Shown: in pieces, positions 1 through 8,912 of the stretch
Position numbering within the stretch: the first letter of the stretch is position 1
Layout: each line of letters opens with the position of its first letter
Source of the DNA: Mycolicibacillus koreensis
Lineage (GTDB): Bacteria > Actinomycetota > Actinomycetes > Mycobacteriales > Mycobacteriaceae
Reading direction: 5' to 3'
Length of the DNA: 64,000 nucleotides
Assembly (NCBI RefSeq): GCF_002104795.1
Contig: NZ_NCXO01000003.1
Span: 85,094-149,093, forward strand
Notes under the pieces: generated by a model
Database searches by the model: none
Told to the model about the DNA's origin: nothing
The model's input: only the letters and a program-made list of their open reading frames with translations
Program-made: the position numbers and the translations under genes

Positions 1-218
1 GCGTCTACGACTCGTTTCGGATGGCGACCGCCGCGGTCACCGACCGCGGCTTCTACGAGCATTGGTTCCACGACGCTTCGGTCACCTACGCCGGCACCGC
101 CACCCATCCGCTACTGATAATGTCGCACTTTCTCGAAACCTTTTGGGACGCAATGACTCAGTTCGAACAAGTAAAGAAGAAACTCGGCAAATACCATCTG
201 GGGGGCTGTCAACCGTGA
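1..218 (+). CDS. 3' end of an unidentified protein (5' truncated)
   Basis: The reading frame is open from the first base of the window and ends at TGA 216-218, so only about 72 C-terminal residues are seen. The tail is rich in aromatic residues and ends in a basic, Gly/Cys-containing stretch (KLGKYHLGGCQP). I see no signal peptide or obvious membrane segment and do not recognise the family. The stop overlaps the GTG start of the next gene by 4 bp (GTGA), so the two are probably translated together. An internal ATG exists at position 21, but the frame continues upstream of it. Confidence 0.6.
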   Translation, partial: VYDSFRMATAAVTDRGFYEHWFHDASVTYAGTATHPLLIMSHFLETFWDAMTQFEQVKKKLGKYHLGGCQP

Positions 219-484
219 ATATCGGATTCATGTCCGACCTCGTCGGCGTCGTCGGCGTCGTCGTCGTCACCGTGATGTACTTCCTGCTTCAAACCGACCG
301 GGTCAGCCCGGATATCCCGCTGTTCTCACTGCTCAACGCTGTCGGCTCGTTGATGATCATCTTCTCGCTGTGGTTCCACTGGAACCTCGCCTCGGCGATC
401 ATGGAGGCGTTCTGGCTGAGCATCAGCGTCTACGGGTGGATCAAGGCACTGCGATCGCGCCCGGCACCCGCCCCGACCGGCTGA
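215..484 (+). CDS. Small membrane protein resembling the CBU_0592 family
   Basis: An 89-residue protein starting at GTG 215, which overlaps the upstream stop by 4 bp. It contains three hydrophobic segments, roughly residues 5-24, 33-50 and 54-74, with a short basic, Pro/Ala-rich tail. The pattern YFLLQT, then SLLNAVGSL, then a Phe/Trp-rich helix ending in SVYGWIKAL resembles the small CBU_0592-type inner-membrane proteins, whose function is unknown. The longer frame starting at 62 has no coding support because it overlaps the upstream gene. It converges on htpG with only 7 bp between stops. Confidence 0.65.
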   Translation: MNIGFMSDLVGVVGVVVVTVMYFLLQTDRVSPDIPLFSLLNAVGSLMIIFSLWFHWNLASAIMEAFWLSISVYGWIKALRSRPAPAPTG

Positions 485-491
485 GTCCGCG

Positions 492-2432
492 CTACAGCGT
501 GCGGGCCAACCGGTCGGCGAGCAGTTCGGCGAAACGGGCCGGGTCCTCCAGCGCCCCGCCCTCGGCCAACAGCGCGGTGCCGTACAGCAACTCGGCGGTC
601 TCGGCGACCGCCGGATCGTCGGCGCGCTCGGCGTGGGCAGTGCGCAGACCGGTCACCAACGGATGGCCCGGGTTGAGCTCCAGGATCCGCTTGCCCGCCG
701 GCACCTCCTGGCCCGACGCCCGGTAGATGCGAGCCAACGCCGGGGTGATCTCGAAGGCGTCGGTGATCAGACACGCCGGAGAGTCGGTGAGCCGGTGGGA
801 CAGCCGCACCTCCTTGACGTGCTCGCCGAGCGTGTCGTGCAGCCAGCTCAGCAGCTCGGCGAATTCCTTCTCCTGCTCCTTGCGCTCCGCCTCGTGGGCG
901 GTCTTCTCCTCCTCGGTGTCTAAGTCCACCTCCCCCTTGGCGACCGACTGCAGCGGCTTGCCGTCGAACTCGGTGACCATGCCCACCCAGACCTCGTCGA
1001 CCGGGTCGGTGAGCAACAGCACCTCGTAGCCCTTGGCCTTGAACGCCTCCAGGTGCGGCGATTTGAGCAGTTGCTCGCGGGTCTCGCCGGTCGCGTAGAA
1101 GATCTGCTCCTGGCCGTCTTTCATCCGCTCGACGTAGTCGGCGAGGGTCGTGGACTCCTCGTCGCTGTGCGTCGAGGCGAACGAGGACACCCTCAACAGC
1201 AGGTCCTGGTTCTCGACGTCGGCGAGCAGCCCCTCCTTGAGCACCCGGCCGAACTGGTTCCAGAAGGTGCGGTAATCGTCGGGGCGGCCGGTCTGCAGGT
1301 CCTTGATCGCGGCAAGCACCTTCTTGGTCAGCCGCCGGCGAATCGCGGCGATCTGGCGGTCCTGCTGCAGGATCTCGCGGGAGACGTTGAGCGACATGTC
1401 CTGTGCGTCGACGACGCCTTTGACGAATCGCAGGTAGGTAGGCATGAGGTCTTCGCAGTCAGCCATGATGAAGACCCGTTTGACATACAGTTGCACCCCC
1501 AACCGCGCATCGGCGTTGAACAGATCGAACGGCGCAACCGACGGGATGAACAGCAGCGCTTGATATTCGAAGGTGCCCTCACCGCGCATAGCGATGACGT
1601 CGAGGGGCTCATCCCAGGCATGAGCGATGTGTTTGTAAAACTCGGTGTACTCCTCGGCGGAGACCTCGTCTTTGGGCCGTGCCCACAGTGCCTGCATCGA
1701 GTTGATGGTCTCGACCTCGGTGGTCACCGTCTCCTCGCCGCCCTCCTCGGTAGGGGGAATGCGGTGCTCGACGGCCATCCGGATCGGCCACGCGATGAAA
1801 TCGGAGTACTTTTTCACCAGGTTGCGCAGGGTGAACTCGGCGGTGTAGTCGTGCAGCCCGTCCTCGGCGTCCACCGGTTTGAGATGCAGGGTGACAGCGG
1901 TGCCCTGGGGTGTCGCGTCGTCCGCGGGCAGAGTCTCGATGGTGTAGGAGCCCTCGCCGGTCGACTCCCACCGGGTGCCCTCCTCGTCACCGGCCTTGCG
2001 GGTCACCAGCGTGACCTTGTCGGCGACCATGAACGCCGAGTAGAAGCCGATACCGAACTGTCCGATCAGCTCCTCGGAGGCGGCCTCGGTCTGGGCCTCG
2101 CGCAGTTGGGTGCGGAGCTCGGCGGTGCCGGATTTGGCCAGTGTTCCGATCAGATCCACCACCTCGTCACGGGTCATGCCGATGCCGTTGTCGCGCACGG
2201 TCAGCGTGCGGGCATCGGCGTCGACCTCCAACGCGATGTGCAGATCGGAGGTGTCGACCTGCAGATCCTTGTCCCGGAACGCCGCCAACCGCAGCTTGTC
2301 CAGCGCGTCGGAAGCGTTGGAGATCAGCTCCCGCAAAAACGAGTCCTTGTTGGAGTACACCGAGTGGATCATCAGATCCAGCAGCTGACGGGCCTCGGCC
2401 TGGAACTCCCGTTGTTCGACGCGTGCGGTCAT
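492..2432 (-). CDS. htpG: Chaperone protein HtpG (bacterial Hsp90)
   Basis: A 646-residue cytosolic ATP-dependent chaperone of the Hsp90 family, normal bacterial length. The GHKL ATPase signatures are present near the N-terminus: the ELISNASDALDKLR helix, DNGIGM, GQFGIGFYSAF and the GTAVTLHL strand, followed by the middle and dimerisation domains. The start is ATG 2432 (protein begins MTARVEQREFQAE), with GAGGGGAG as ribosome-binding site a few bases upstream. A longer frame to 2561 exists but its extra residues are low-complexity and unlike the family. HtpG corresponds to Rv2299c of M. tuberculosis by sequence and position. It is divergent from the Rieske oxygenase gene across 238 bp. Confidence 0.97.
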   Translation of the reverse strand: MTARVEQREFQAEARQLLDLMIHSVYSNKDSFLRELISNASDALDKLRLAAFRDKDLQVDTSDLHIALEVDADARTLTVRDNGIGMTRDEVVDLIGTLAKSGTAELRTQLREAQTEAASEELIGQFGIGFYSAFMVADKVTLVTRKAGDEEGTRWESTGEGSYTIETLPADDATPQGTAVTLHLKPVDAEDGLHDYTAEFTLRNLVKKYSDFIAWPIRMAVEHRIPPTEEGGEETVTTEVETINSMQALWARPKDEVSAEEYTEFYKHIAHAWDEPLDVIAMRGEGTFEYQALLFIPSVAPFDLFNADARLGVQLYVKRVFIMADCEDLMPTYLRFVKGVVDAQDMSLNVSREILQQDRQIAAIRRRLTKKVLAAIKDLQTGRPDDYRTFWNQFGRVLKEGLLADVENQDLLLRVSSFASTHSDEESTTLADYVERMKDGQEQIFYATGETREQLLKSPHLEAFKAKGYEVLLLTDPVDEVWVGMVTEFDGKPLQSVAKGEVDLDTEEEKTAHEAERKEQEKEFAELLSWLHDTLGEHVKEVRLSHRLTDSPACLITDAFEITPALARIYRASGQEVPAGKRILELNPGHPLVTGLRTAHAERADDPAVAETAELLYGTALLAEGGALEDPARFAELLADRLARTL

Positions 2433-2568
2433 GTCGCTCCCCTCGCAGACACCTGTTACGGCCGCCCCGAATTTAGCGGCCGCCCGGCACGGGCCGGTCA
2501 ACGGCCCCGGCCGGCGCGGATTTGGACCGGAGAAGACCGGGATCACCGGCGAACTTGCCACAACAAAT

Positions 2569-2582
2569 TAGAACGTGTTCTA
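2569..2582. promoter_or_regulatory. KstR-type operator
   Basis: The sequence TAGAACGTGTTCTA is a perfect 14-bp palindrome. It fits the KstR consensus TnnAACnnGTTnnA, which controls the cholesterol/lipid regulon in mycobacteria (consensus quoted from memory). It lies 88 bp upstream of the Rieske oxygenase start and about 136 bp from htpG. It is the only such match I noticed by eye. Repression by KstR and induction by sterol intermediates are inference. Confidence 0.75.
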
Positions 2583-2670
2583 TGTCGGGGTGATCGTCGC
2601 CACATCCGGGCGTCCCGCATCCGGAGTGGTGTTTTGACCGCCGCCGTGCCGACCCAGCGAAAGGGCTCCC

Positions 2671-3702
2671 ATGACCGTCGTTGCCAACGATGATAACGTC
2701 AGTAGTCACAATGTCATCAATCGCGGTGACCCGTATCCGCCGTATCCCTACAGCTGGTATGCGGTCGGATTCGCCAAGGAATTGAAGCCCGGCCGGATCC
2801 TCACCCGCCGCTTCCTCGACGACGAGATCGTCATCTTCCAGACCGAGTCTGGCGTGCTCGCCGCCGTCGAACCGTATTGCCCGCACCTGGGCGCCCACAT
2901 CGGTCGACGCGGCCGCGTGGAAAAAGAGACCGTCGTGTGCCCGTTTCACGAATTCAAGTTCGCCGCCTCCGGGCAGTGCGTCAGCACCCCCTGCGGGGAA
3001 CCTCCGCGCGGCGCCTCGCTGACGACACTGCCGGTCCGCGTCCACTTGGGGATGATCATGGTGTACCACGGCCCCGCCGGGCAGTCGCCCGCCTTCGACC
3101 TCGACCTGCCCGAGTCCGATCCCGACTGGCACCCGATCGCCACGCGACGACTGCACTTCAACACCCACCCGCAGGAAGTGAACGAAAACGGGCTGGATCA
3201 CCAGCATTTCGCCACCATCCACAAGTTCACCAACTTCGTCATCCCCAAACCGATGGAGATCGACGGCGCACGCCTGTACACCGAATACGGTGGCACCAAA
3301 CCCGTTCCGATCATCGGTGGTGTGCCGTTCCACTTCACATCGGTGCTCATCGGGTTGGGTTTCTCCCTGGTCGAGCTCACCATCGCCCGGCTCTGGATGG
3401 TGCGCCAGATGGTCCTGGCCACACCAGTCGCACCGCGCAAAAGTGACATCTACATCGGGGTCGCCGCCCGGCGCCGATTCCGCAACCGGGTGCTGCGTGC
3501 GCTCATGAGCCCGATCGAACGGCTGACCGGGTGGCTGTACCTGCAGATCGTCACCTACGAGGTCACCCGCGACCAGTTGATCTGGGACGACAAGATCTAT
3601 TACGAGCACCCGAAACTGATTCCCGCCGACGGCCCGATCGGGAAGTACCGACGTTGGGTCCGCCAGTTCTACCCACCCAAGTCCCGCGACGGGCAACGGT
3701 GA
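2671..3702 (+). CDS. Rieske non-haem iron oxygenase, KshA-like
   Basis: A 343-residue Rieske oxygenase terminal component. The Rieske [2Fe-2S] motif C-x-H-x17-C-x2-H is complete at C70, H72, C90 and H93. The mononuclear iron site fits N-x2-D-x2-H-x4-H at N173, D176, H179 and H184, as in 3-ketosteroid 9-alpha-hydroxylase (KshA) and cholesterol 7-desaturase-type enzymes. Such enzymes insert oxygen into, or desaturate, steroid-like substrates using electrons from a separate reductase, which is not encoded here. The KstR-like box upstream supports a lipid or sterol substrate. It is too divergent from KshA in the catalytic half for me to call kshA. Hydrophobic stretches around residues 215-245 may contact membrane or substrate. 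It overlaps the next gene by 4 bp. Confidence 0.88.
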   Translation: MTVVANDDNVSSHNVINRGDPYPPYPYSWYAVGFAKELKPGRILTRRFLDDEIVIFQTESGVLAAVEPYCPHLGAHIGRRGRVEKETVVCPFHEFKFAASGQCVSTPCGEPPRGASLTTLPVRVHLGMIMVYHGPAGQSPAFDLDLPESDPDWHPIATRRLHFNTHPQEVNENGLDHQHFATIHKFTNFVIPKPMEIDGARLYTEYGGTKPVPIIGGVPFHFTSVLIGLGFSLVELTIARLWMVRQMVLATPVAPRKSDIYIGVAARRRFRNRVLRALMSPIERLTGWLYLQIVTYEVTRDQLIWDDKIYYEHPKLIPADGPIGKYRRWVRQFYPPKSRDGQR

Positions 3703-5144
3703 GCGCCGTGGCCCGACGCGTGGAACGGCTCAGCGGCATGGATGCCTGGCAGCTGTATCAAGAGACCCGGTTGCAGGTCGGCAACGGGGTGGCGGTCGCG
3801 GTGGTCGACCGTACGGCGCTGACCACCAGCCTCTACGACCACGTGGTCACCACATTGGCCAGCCGCATCCATCTGGTACCGGCGTACCGCAAGGTGCTGT
3901 ACAGCCCGTGGTTCAACCCGGACCGCCCCATGCTGGCCTCGGTCGCCGAGGTCGACGTCGCTGAACATGTGACGACGGTGCCGATGCCGTCACCGGGTGG
4001 ACTCGCCGGTGTCGAACGGGTCCTCGCCCGCGTCCGTGCCACCCACCTGGATCCGACCAAACCGCTGTGGCACACCTATGTGATCGACGACGGTGCGACC
4101 GCGCCCGGGAACGGCGACAGGTACGACGACGAGTACGGATACGTCATCACCGTCGTGCACCACATGCTGGTGGACGGCGAATCGGCGATGGAGACCACCG
4201 GCTATATGTTGATGCCCGGCGATCTGAGCTCCCTGCCGGCCCGCTTCCCCCCGCAGGAGAGCACATTCCCCGACCGGCCCTCGGCGATCCTCGCCGATGC
4301 GGCCAGGCGCAAGGCGCAGCGACTTCGGCGCTTGCCCGCACTCATCGCCCTGTCGAGGCGCACCCTGCGCGCCGAACGCGACACCAAACACTTGCAGGTC
4401 AAAGCTCCACGCACGGTGTTCAATTGCACCCTGTCGGGGACATCGACCACCGCACTGGCGACCCTGCCGCTCGATGACCTCCGCCGAGTCGGCGAGCACT
4501 TCGACGTCACGATCAATCACATCCTGTTGTCCTGCGTGGCCGCTGCTCTGCGTCGCGCCCTGCAGGAGCGCGGCGCGACCGTCTCGGCACCGCTGGTGGC
4601 CGCGGTGCCCTACGCGATGCGCGACGCGGACTCCTCCGACTACATCACCGAGGGAGTCGGAACCACCACCGTGCTGCGGGTGAACCTCAACGACGACATC
4701 GCCGATCCGGTCGAGCGCCTGCAGGCCATCGCCGACCATGCCCGAGCGGTCAAGGAGGTCAAAGAGCGCCGGGGAGTCAACCTGTTCCGCCAATGGAACG
4801 AATACGCCCCGGGACGGCTGGTGACGGCGCTCTTCCGGCTCATCGAGCGGTTCGGTCTGGCCGAACGGATCTCCTGGCCGTGCAACGTGATCGTCTCCAA
4901 CGCCAGTGGTTTCGTCGCCGACGATCCGACCTTCCTCAATCTGCCGGCGCCCCGCTTCTATCCGGCCGGGCCGCTCTACCACGGGATGGGTCCCAGCGTG
5001 CTGGCCATCACCTGGATGAACAACCTGTGCCTGTCGATGACCGCCGACCGTCGGCACGTGGCCGATGCGGCCGCGCTCACCGCCGTCATCGACGAGGAGT
5101 TCGCCACGTTGGTGGCTCGAACGGGCAGCGCCGCCGCCGGCTGA
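3699..5144 (+). CDS. Wax ester synthase / diacylglycerol acyltransferase (WS/DGAT family)
   Basis: A 481-residue member of the WS/DGAT family, which joins acyl-CoA to diacylglycerol or fatty alcohols to form storage triacylglycerol or wax esters. The catalytic HHxxxDG motif is intact (HHMLVDG, H154, H155, D159), and the N-terminal LSGMDAWQLY segment matches the usual LSxxDxxFL start of the family. The chosen start is GTG 3699, giving a 4-bp GTGA overlap with the Rieske gene; the frame remains open further upstream but that part lies inside the neighbour. The coupling implies joint expression under the KstR-like operator. The acyl acceptor may not be diacylglycerol; a sterol-derived alcohol is possible given the neighbour, but this is inference. 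Confidence 0.9.
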   Translation: MSAVARRVERLSGMDAWQLYQETRLQVGNGVAVAVVDRTALTTSLYDHVVTTLASRIHLVPAYRKVLYSPWFNPDRPMLASVAEVDVAEHVTTVPMPSPGGLAGVERVLARVRATHLDPTKPLWHTYVIDDGATAPGNGDRYDDEYGYVITVVHHMLVDGESAMETTGYMLMPGDLSSLPARFPPQESTFPDRPSAILADAARRKAQRLRRLPALIALSRRTLRAERDTKHLQVKAPRTVFNCTLSGTSTTALATLPLDDLRRVGEHFDVTINHILLSCVAAALRRALQERGATVSAPLVAAVPYAMRDADSSDYITEGVGTTTVLRVNLNDDIADPVERLQAIADHARAVKEVKERRGVNLFRQWNEYAPGRLVTALFRLIERFGLAERISWPCNVIVSNASGFVADDPTFLNLPAPRFYPAGPLYHGMGPSVLAITWMNNLCLSMTADRRHVADAAALTAVIDEEFATLVARTGSAAAG

Positions 5145-5231
5145 GCACGCCGGGCCGGGCCGCCCCCGAAGGTTGCGGGGCGTCGTCGGGGATCGCCACC
5201 GGGCGCAGGCGCTCAGGCTAACCTCGAGGCT

Positions 5232-6503
5232 ATGAGCCGAATCGATGCTGCCCCCATCACCCAGGACGTCATCGTGGTCGGCGGTGGTTTCGCGGGCGTG
5301 GCGACCGCCCAGCGGCTGGCCCGCAAGGGAGTGCGGGTGTTGTTGATCGACAAGAACAACTATCACCAGTTCCAGCCGCTGCTCTACCAGGTGGCCACCG
5401 CCCAGATCGGGACCTCGGAGGTGGCGCGTCCACTGCGCGCCATCTTCCGCCGGCACCGTCACGTGCGCGTCGTCATCGACACGGTCACCGCCATCGACCC
5501 CGTGGCCAAGACGGTCACCCTCGCCGACGGCACCGTCTGTCGGGCCGCGGTCTTGGTTCTGGCGATGGGGTCGGAGGCCAACTTCTTCGGCATCGAGGGT
5601 GCCCGCGACCACAGCTACCCGCTCTACAGTCTGCGCGACGCGGTCCGCCTGGGCGCTCGTATGGTCGCCGACCTCGACGACGCGGACTCCCCGACCGGAA
5701 TGAAACGCAGCCTGGATCTCATCGTGATCGGCGGCGGTCCCACCGGTGTCGAACTGGCCGGTGCGGTCGCCGAGAACGTCCACACCGCGATCGCGGCGGC
5801 CTACTCCGCGGACTTCGCCCGCAATATCGGCGTGCGCCTACTCGACATGGGCACCAGTGTGCTGCGCCCGTTTTCGGAGAAGTCGCAGTCCTACGCACAC
5901 CGGCAACTCCACGAAATGGGTGTCGAATTGCACCTGGGTGTCCAAGTCACCCAGGTGCGCCCCGACGGGGTGACCTTGGGCGACGGCACCGACGTGCCCG
6001 GCAATGTGGTGGTGTGGGCCGGCGGGCTCAAAGCCCCGCAGCTGATCGCCGACTCCGGGTTGCCGCAGGGCAAGGGCGGTCGCGTCGACGTCGACCCCGA
6101 TCTCACCGTCCCCGGTTTCGAGGGCGTCTATGTGCTCGGCGACTGCGCCAACATCACCGACCGCAAGGGACGCCCGCTGCCGCAGTTGGGTTCGGTGGCC
6201 CTGCAATCGGGGAAATGGGCCGCGCGCAACATTCTCGCCGACCTCGCCGGCCGCCCGCGCACCCCGTTCCGGTATCTGGACAAGGGGATCATGGCGATGA
6301 TCGGCCGCGGCGCCGCGGTCGCCGAGATCGGGCCGCGGCGGCTACAGGTGCAGGGACCGCTGGCGTTCGTGTCGTGGCTCGGGGTGCACGCGGCGTTGCT
6401 GTCGGGGGTGTGGCAGCGGTTGGGTGCCACGGTGTCCTGGGCGGTCAGCTATCTGACCCCCGCGCGCCCGCAGGTGATCCTCGGCCACGTCGACGACTTC
6501 TGA
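5232..6503 (+). CDS. Type II NADH dehydrogenase-like FAD oxidoreductase
   Basis: A 423-residue pyridine-nucleotide-disulfide oxidoreductase of the NDH-2 family. There are two Rossmann motifs: GGGFAGVA near residue 17 for FAD, and IGGGPTGVELAGA near residue 168 for NAD(H). The NDH-2-typical FQPLLYQVATA segment follows the first, and the conserved GDCA FAD-contact motif is at about residue 305. NDH-2 enzymes pass electrons from NADH to menaquinone at the inner membrane face without pumping protons. The C-terminus has an amphipathic stretch but no clear transmembrane helix. From memory it is clearly divergent from M. tuberculosis Ndh, so it may be a paralogue with another electron acceptor. The start is ATG 5232, 87 bp after the acyltransferase. 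Confidence 0.88.
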   Translation: MSRIDAAPITQDVIVVGGGFAGVATAQRLARKGVRVLLIDKNNYHQFQPLLYQVATAQIGTSEVARPLRAIFRRHRHVRVVIDTVTAIDPVAKTVTLADGTVCRAAVLVLAMGSEANFFGIEGARDHSYPLYSLRDAVRLGARMVADLDDADSPTGMKRSLDLIVIGGGPTGVELAGAVAENVHTAIAAAYSADFARNIGVRLLDMGTSVLRPFSEKSQSYAHRQLHEMGVELHLGVQVTQVRPDGVTLGDGTDVPGNVVVWAGGLKAPQLIADSGLPQGKGGRVDVDPDLTVPGFEGVYVLGDCANITDRKGRPLPQLGSVALQSGKWAARNILADLAGRPRTPFRYLDKGIMAMIGRGAAVAEIGPRRLQVQGPLAFVSWLGVHAALLSGVWQRLGATVSWAVSYLTPARPQVILGHVDDF

Positions 6504-6534
6504 TCGCCGCGCGGCTGCGGTAGGCTCCGCGGCG

Positions 6535-7524
6535 ATGGTCGCGATCGGGCGCATCACCGGTATCTGGCGGTATCCGGTGAAGTCCATGGCCGGACAGCGC
6601 ATCACCGCCGCCGAGGTCGGAACGCTGGGCTTGCACGCCGACCGCACCTGGGCGGTGCGCGACCTGGAGAACAACGCCACCACCAGCGCCAAGCGGCTGG
6701 CCGGCCTGCTGCTGTGCACCGCGCGGTATGTGAAGCCGCCACCACCGGAGGCCGGGCCGGGCCACGCCCCCGAGGTGATCGTCGGGCTGCCCGACGGCCG
6801 GGAGTTCTCCAGCTCCGATCCGGGGATCCACGCGGCGCTGTCCTCCTACCTCGACCGCGACGTCGAACTGCGGGCTCTGCCCCCGGTCGAGGACAAAGGC
6901 CAGTACCGCGGGACGATGGCCGGTGCCGCCGACCTGCACGCCTACTTCGGTCTCGACGACGACGAGCCGCTTCCGGACCTGTCGATGTTCCCGGTCAAAA
7001 AGCTCGCCGAACTGAGCCGCTACATCACCCCGGTCGGCAGCTACGTCGACGCCTACCCGGTGCACGTGATCACCGAACAGACGCTGCGGACCATGACCGG
7101 TCTGGCACCGGACTCGGACTTCGATGTCCGGCGTTTCCGGCCCACGATTCTCGTCGACGCGCCGCAGGGCGCCGAGTATCCGGAGACCGACTGGTGCGGG
7201 GGCACCCTGTTCGCGCCGGCCGCCGAGATCACCCCACTGTTGCCCACGGTGCGCTGCGTGATGCCCTCACACGCCCAACCCGACCTCGACCGGGATCGCC
7301 GCATCACCCGCACCATCGCCGCCCACACCCGCCACTGCCTCGGCGTCTATGGCACGGTCACCCGCACCGGGCACCTGCGTGAGGGCGACCCGCTGCGGTT
7401 TCGTCCGCGGGAACGGTCCCGGATCGCCTCCACCGCGGGGGCCGGTGCGGCGACAGTCAAACGTCTGCTGATGAAGGCGGGCACCGCGGCGATCACCCGC
7501 GGGGTAGCGGCCACCCGGCGCTGA
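6535..7524 (+). CDS. MOSC domain protein
   Basis: A 329-residue protein with an N-terminal MOSC beta-barrel domain (begins with IGRITGIWRYPVKSMAGQ) and a C-terminal MOSC domain that includes the RRFRPTILVD signature. MOSC proteins are related to the molybdenum cofactor sulfurase C-terminus and to the mitochondrial amidoxime-reducing component; many bind sulfurated molybdenum cofactor. Its substrate cannot be deduced. It has the usual length for the two-domain bacterial form. It starts 31 bp after the NDH-2-like gene and converges on the tldE-like gene with 8 bp between them. Confidence 0.85.
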   Translation: MVAIGRITGIWRYPVKSMAGQRITAAEVGTLGLHADRTWAVRDLENNATTSAKRLAGLLLCTARYVKPPPPEAGPGHAPEVIVGLPDGREFSSSDPGIHAALSSYLDRDVELRALPPVEDKGQYRGTMAGAADLHAYFGLDDDEPLPDLSMFPVKKLAELSRYITPVGSYVDAYPVHVITEQTLRTMTGLAPDSDFDVRRFRPTILVDAPQGAEYPETDWCGGTLFAPAAEITPLLPTVRCVMPSHAQPDLDRDRRITRTIAAHTRHCLGVYGTVTRTGHLREGDPLRFRPRERSRIASTAGAGAATVKRLLMKAGTAAITRGVAATRR

Positions 7525-7532
7525 GACCGCGG

Positions 7533-8912
7533 CTACTGCGCCCGGCTCACCGACGACATGTGGAAATCGGGGATACGCAACGGCGGCATCGCCGCTCGGG
7601 TCGCCCAGTCCCCCCACTCGCGCGGCAGCGTCGCCGCCGGGGCGCCGGCCTCGTCGGCGCGGCGCAACAGATCCAGCGGGCTCTCGTTGAAGCGGAAGTT
7701 GTTGACCGCCGCACTCACCTGACCGTCTTCGACCAGGTAGACGCCGTCGCGGGTCAACCCGGTCAGCAGCAGCGTGGCCGGATCGACCTCGCGGATGTAC
7801 CACAGCGTGGTCAACAGCAGTCCCCGCTCGGTGCCGGCGATCATCTGCTCCAGGCTGGCCTCGCCGCCGGTCATCAGCAGGTTGTCGGCGGCCACCGCCA
7901 CCGGCGCGCCGTACTCGCCGGCGTAGGCCCGCGGGTAGCCCAGCGCGTTGATCACGCCGTCGCGGATCCAGTCCGTGCGGGCGATGTCCAATCCGTTGTC
8001 GAACACCGACAGGGTCTGCGAGGAACTGGCCGCGGTGACGAACGGAGCGCTGGCCAACCCCGGGGCGGCCGGGTCGGAATACAACGTCAACGGCAGGTCA
8101 CTGAGCCGCTCCCCCACCCGGGTGCCGCCGCCGGGCGCCGACAGCGCGGTGCGGCCCTCCTGGGCGCCGCGGCCGCTCATCGACCATCCGAGGTAGATCA
8201 TCATGTCGGCGACCGTGGTGGGCGGCATCAACGTCTCGTAGCGCCCCGCCGGCAACTCCACGGTGCGGCGCGCCCACCCCAGCTGCGTGGACAACTGGTC
8301 GAGCAGCGAATCCGTCGGCACCGCAACGAAATCCGGGGTCGCGTGTCCCGCCCAGGCTGAGGCCCCGTCACGTTTGGCGTTGATCTCCACGGTGCCGGTC
8401 GGCTGGGTGAAACGCCGGCGCAACCCCGTCGACGACGCCAGGAAGGTGGTCGCCAGCTCGTGGCGGGCGAAGCCGTAGAGGGTGGCGGGGAACGCACCGG
8501 TGAATGCACGCCCGAGGGTGGCGGCCAGCTCGGCGAAGATCTCCGCACCGGTCTGCGGCACCGGCGCATCCCAGTGCGGCGGTGTGCCGGTGTCGACGAG
8601 AAGCGGTGCGGCGTCGCGGGCCGGGGTGGCGGCGTGCGCGGCGTCGGCGGCCGCGGCGACCAGACCGCTCAGCGCGGAGGGCGCGACCTCGGCGGTGGTC
8701 AGCGACCCCACCCGGGCCCCGGTGCCGTCGCGCACGATCGCGATCACGGTGATCTCACGCCCCGTCGACACGCCGTTGGTGGTCATCGAGCTGTTGGCCC
8801 ACCGCAGCGACGCCTCCGAACGGTCGGTGACGATCACGATGGTCTCGTCGGCACGGCCGAGGCGCCGCGCCTCGGCGAGTGCCGTCTCGGTGACCTGTTC
8901 CGCGGGGATCAT
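7533..8912 (-). CDS. TldE/PmbA-family protein (TldD partner)
   Basis: A 459-residue member of the TldD/PmbA (peptidase U62) family. It lacks a HExxxH motif and is therefore the non-catalytic partner of the TldD/TldE metalloprotease complex. The segment NNFRFNES and the C-terminal fold match the family. The start is ATG 8912, which overlaps the stop of the upstream tldD gene as ATGA, so the two subunits are translationally coupled. In other bacteria the heterodimer degrades unfolded peptides and processes modified peptides such as microcin B17 and CcdA. The pair corresponds by position to Rv2314c-Rv2315c of M. tuberculosis (from memory). Confidence 0.9.
   Translation of the reverse strand: MIPAEQVTETALAEARRLGRADETIVIVTDRSEASLRWANSSMTTNGVSTGREITVIAIVRDGTGARVGSLTTAEVAPSALSGLVAAAADAAHAATPARDAAPLLVDTGTPPHWDAPVPQTGAEIFAELAATLGRAFTGAFPATLYGFARHELATTFLASSTGLRRRFTQPTGTVEINAKRDGASAWAGHATPDFVAVPTDSLLDQLSTQLGWARRTVELPAGRYETLMPPTTVADMMIYLGWSMSGRGAQEGRTALSAPGGGTRVGERLSDLPLTLYSDPAAPGLASAPFVTAASSSQTLSVFDNGLDIARTDWIRDGVINALGYPRAYAGEYGAPVAVAADNLLMTGGEASLEQMIAGTERGLLLTTLWYIREVDPATLLLTGLTRDGVYLVEDGQVSAAVNNFRFNESPLDLLRRADEAGAPAATLPREWGDWATRAAMPPLRIPDFHMSSVSRAQ

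Noticed and set aside
5205..5231. IdeR-like sequence (AGGCTAACC) upstream of the NDH-2-like gene
   Set aside because: Only the right half matches well; the left half is poor, and overlap with promoter-like bases explains it.
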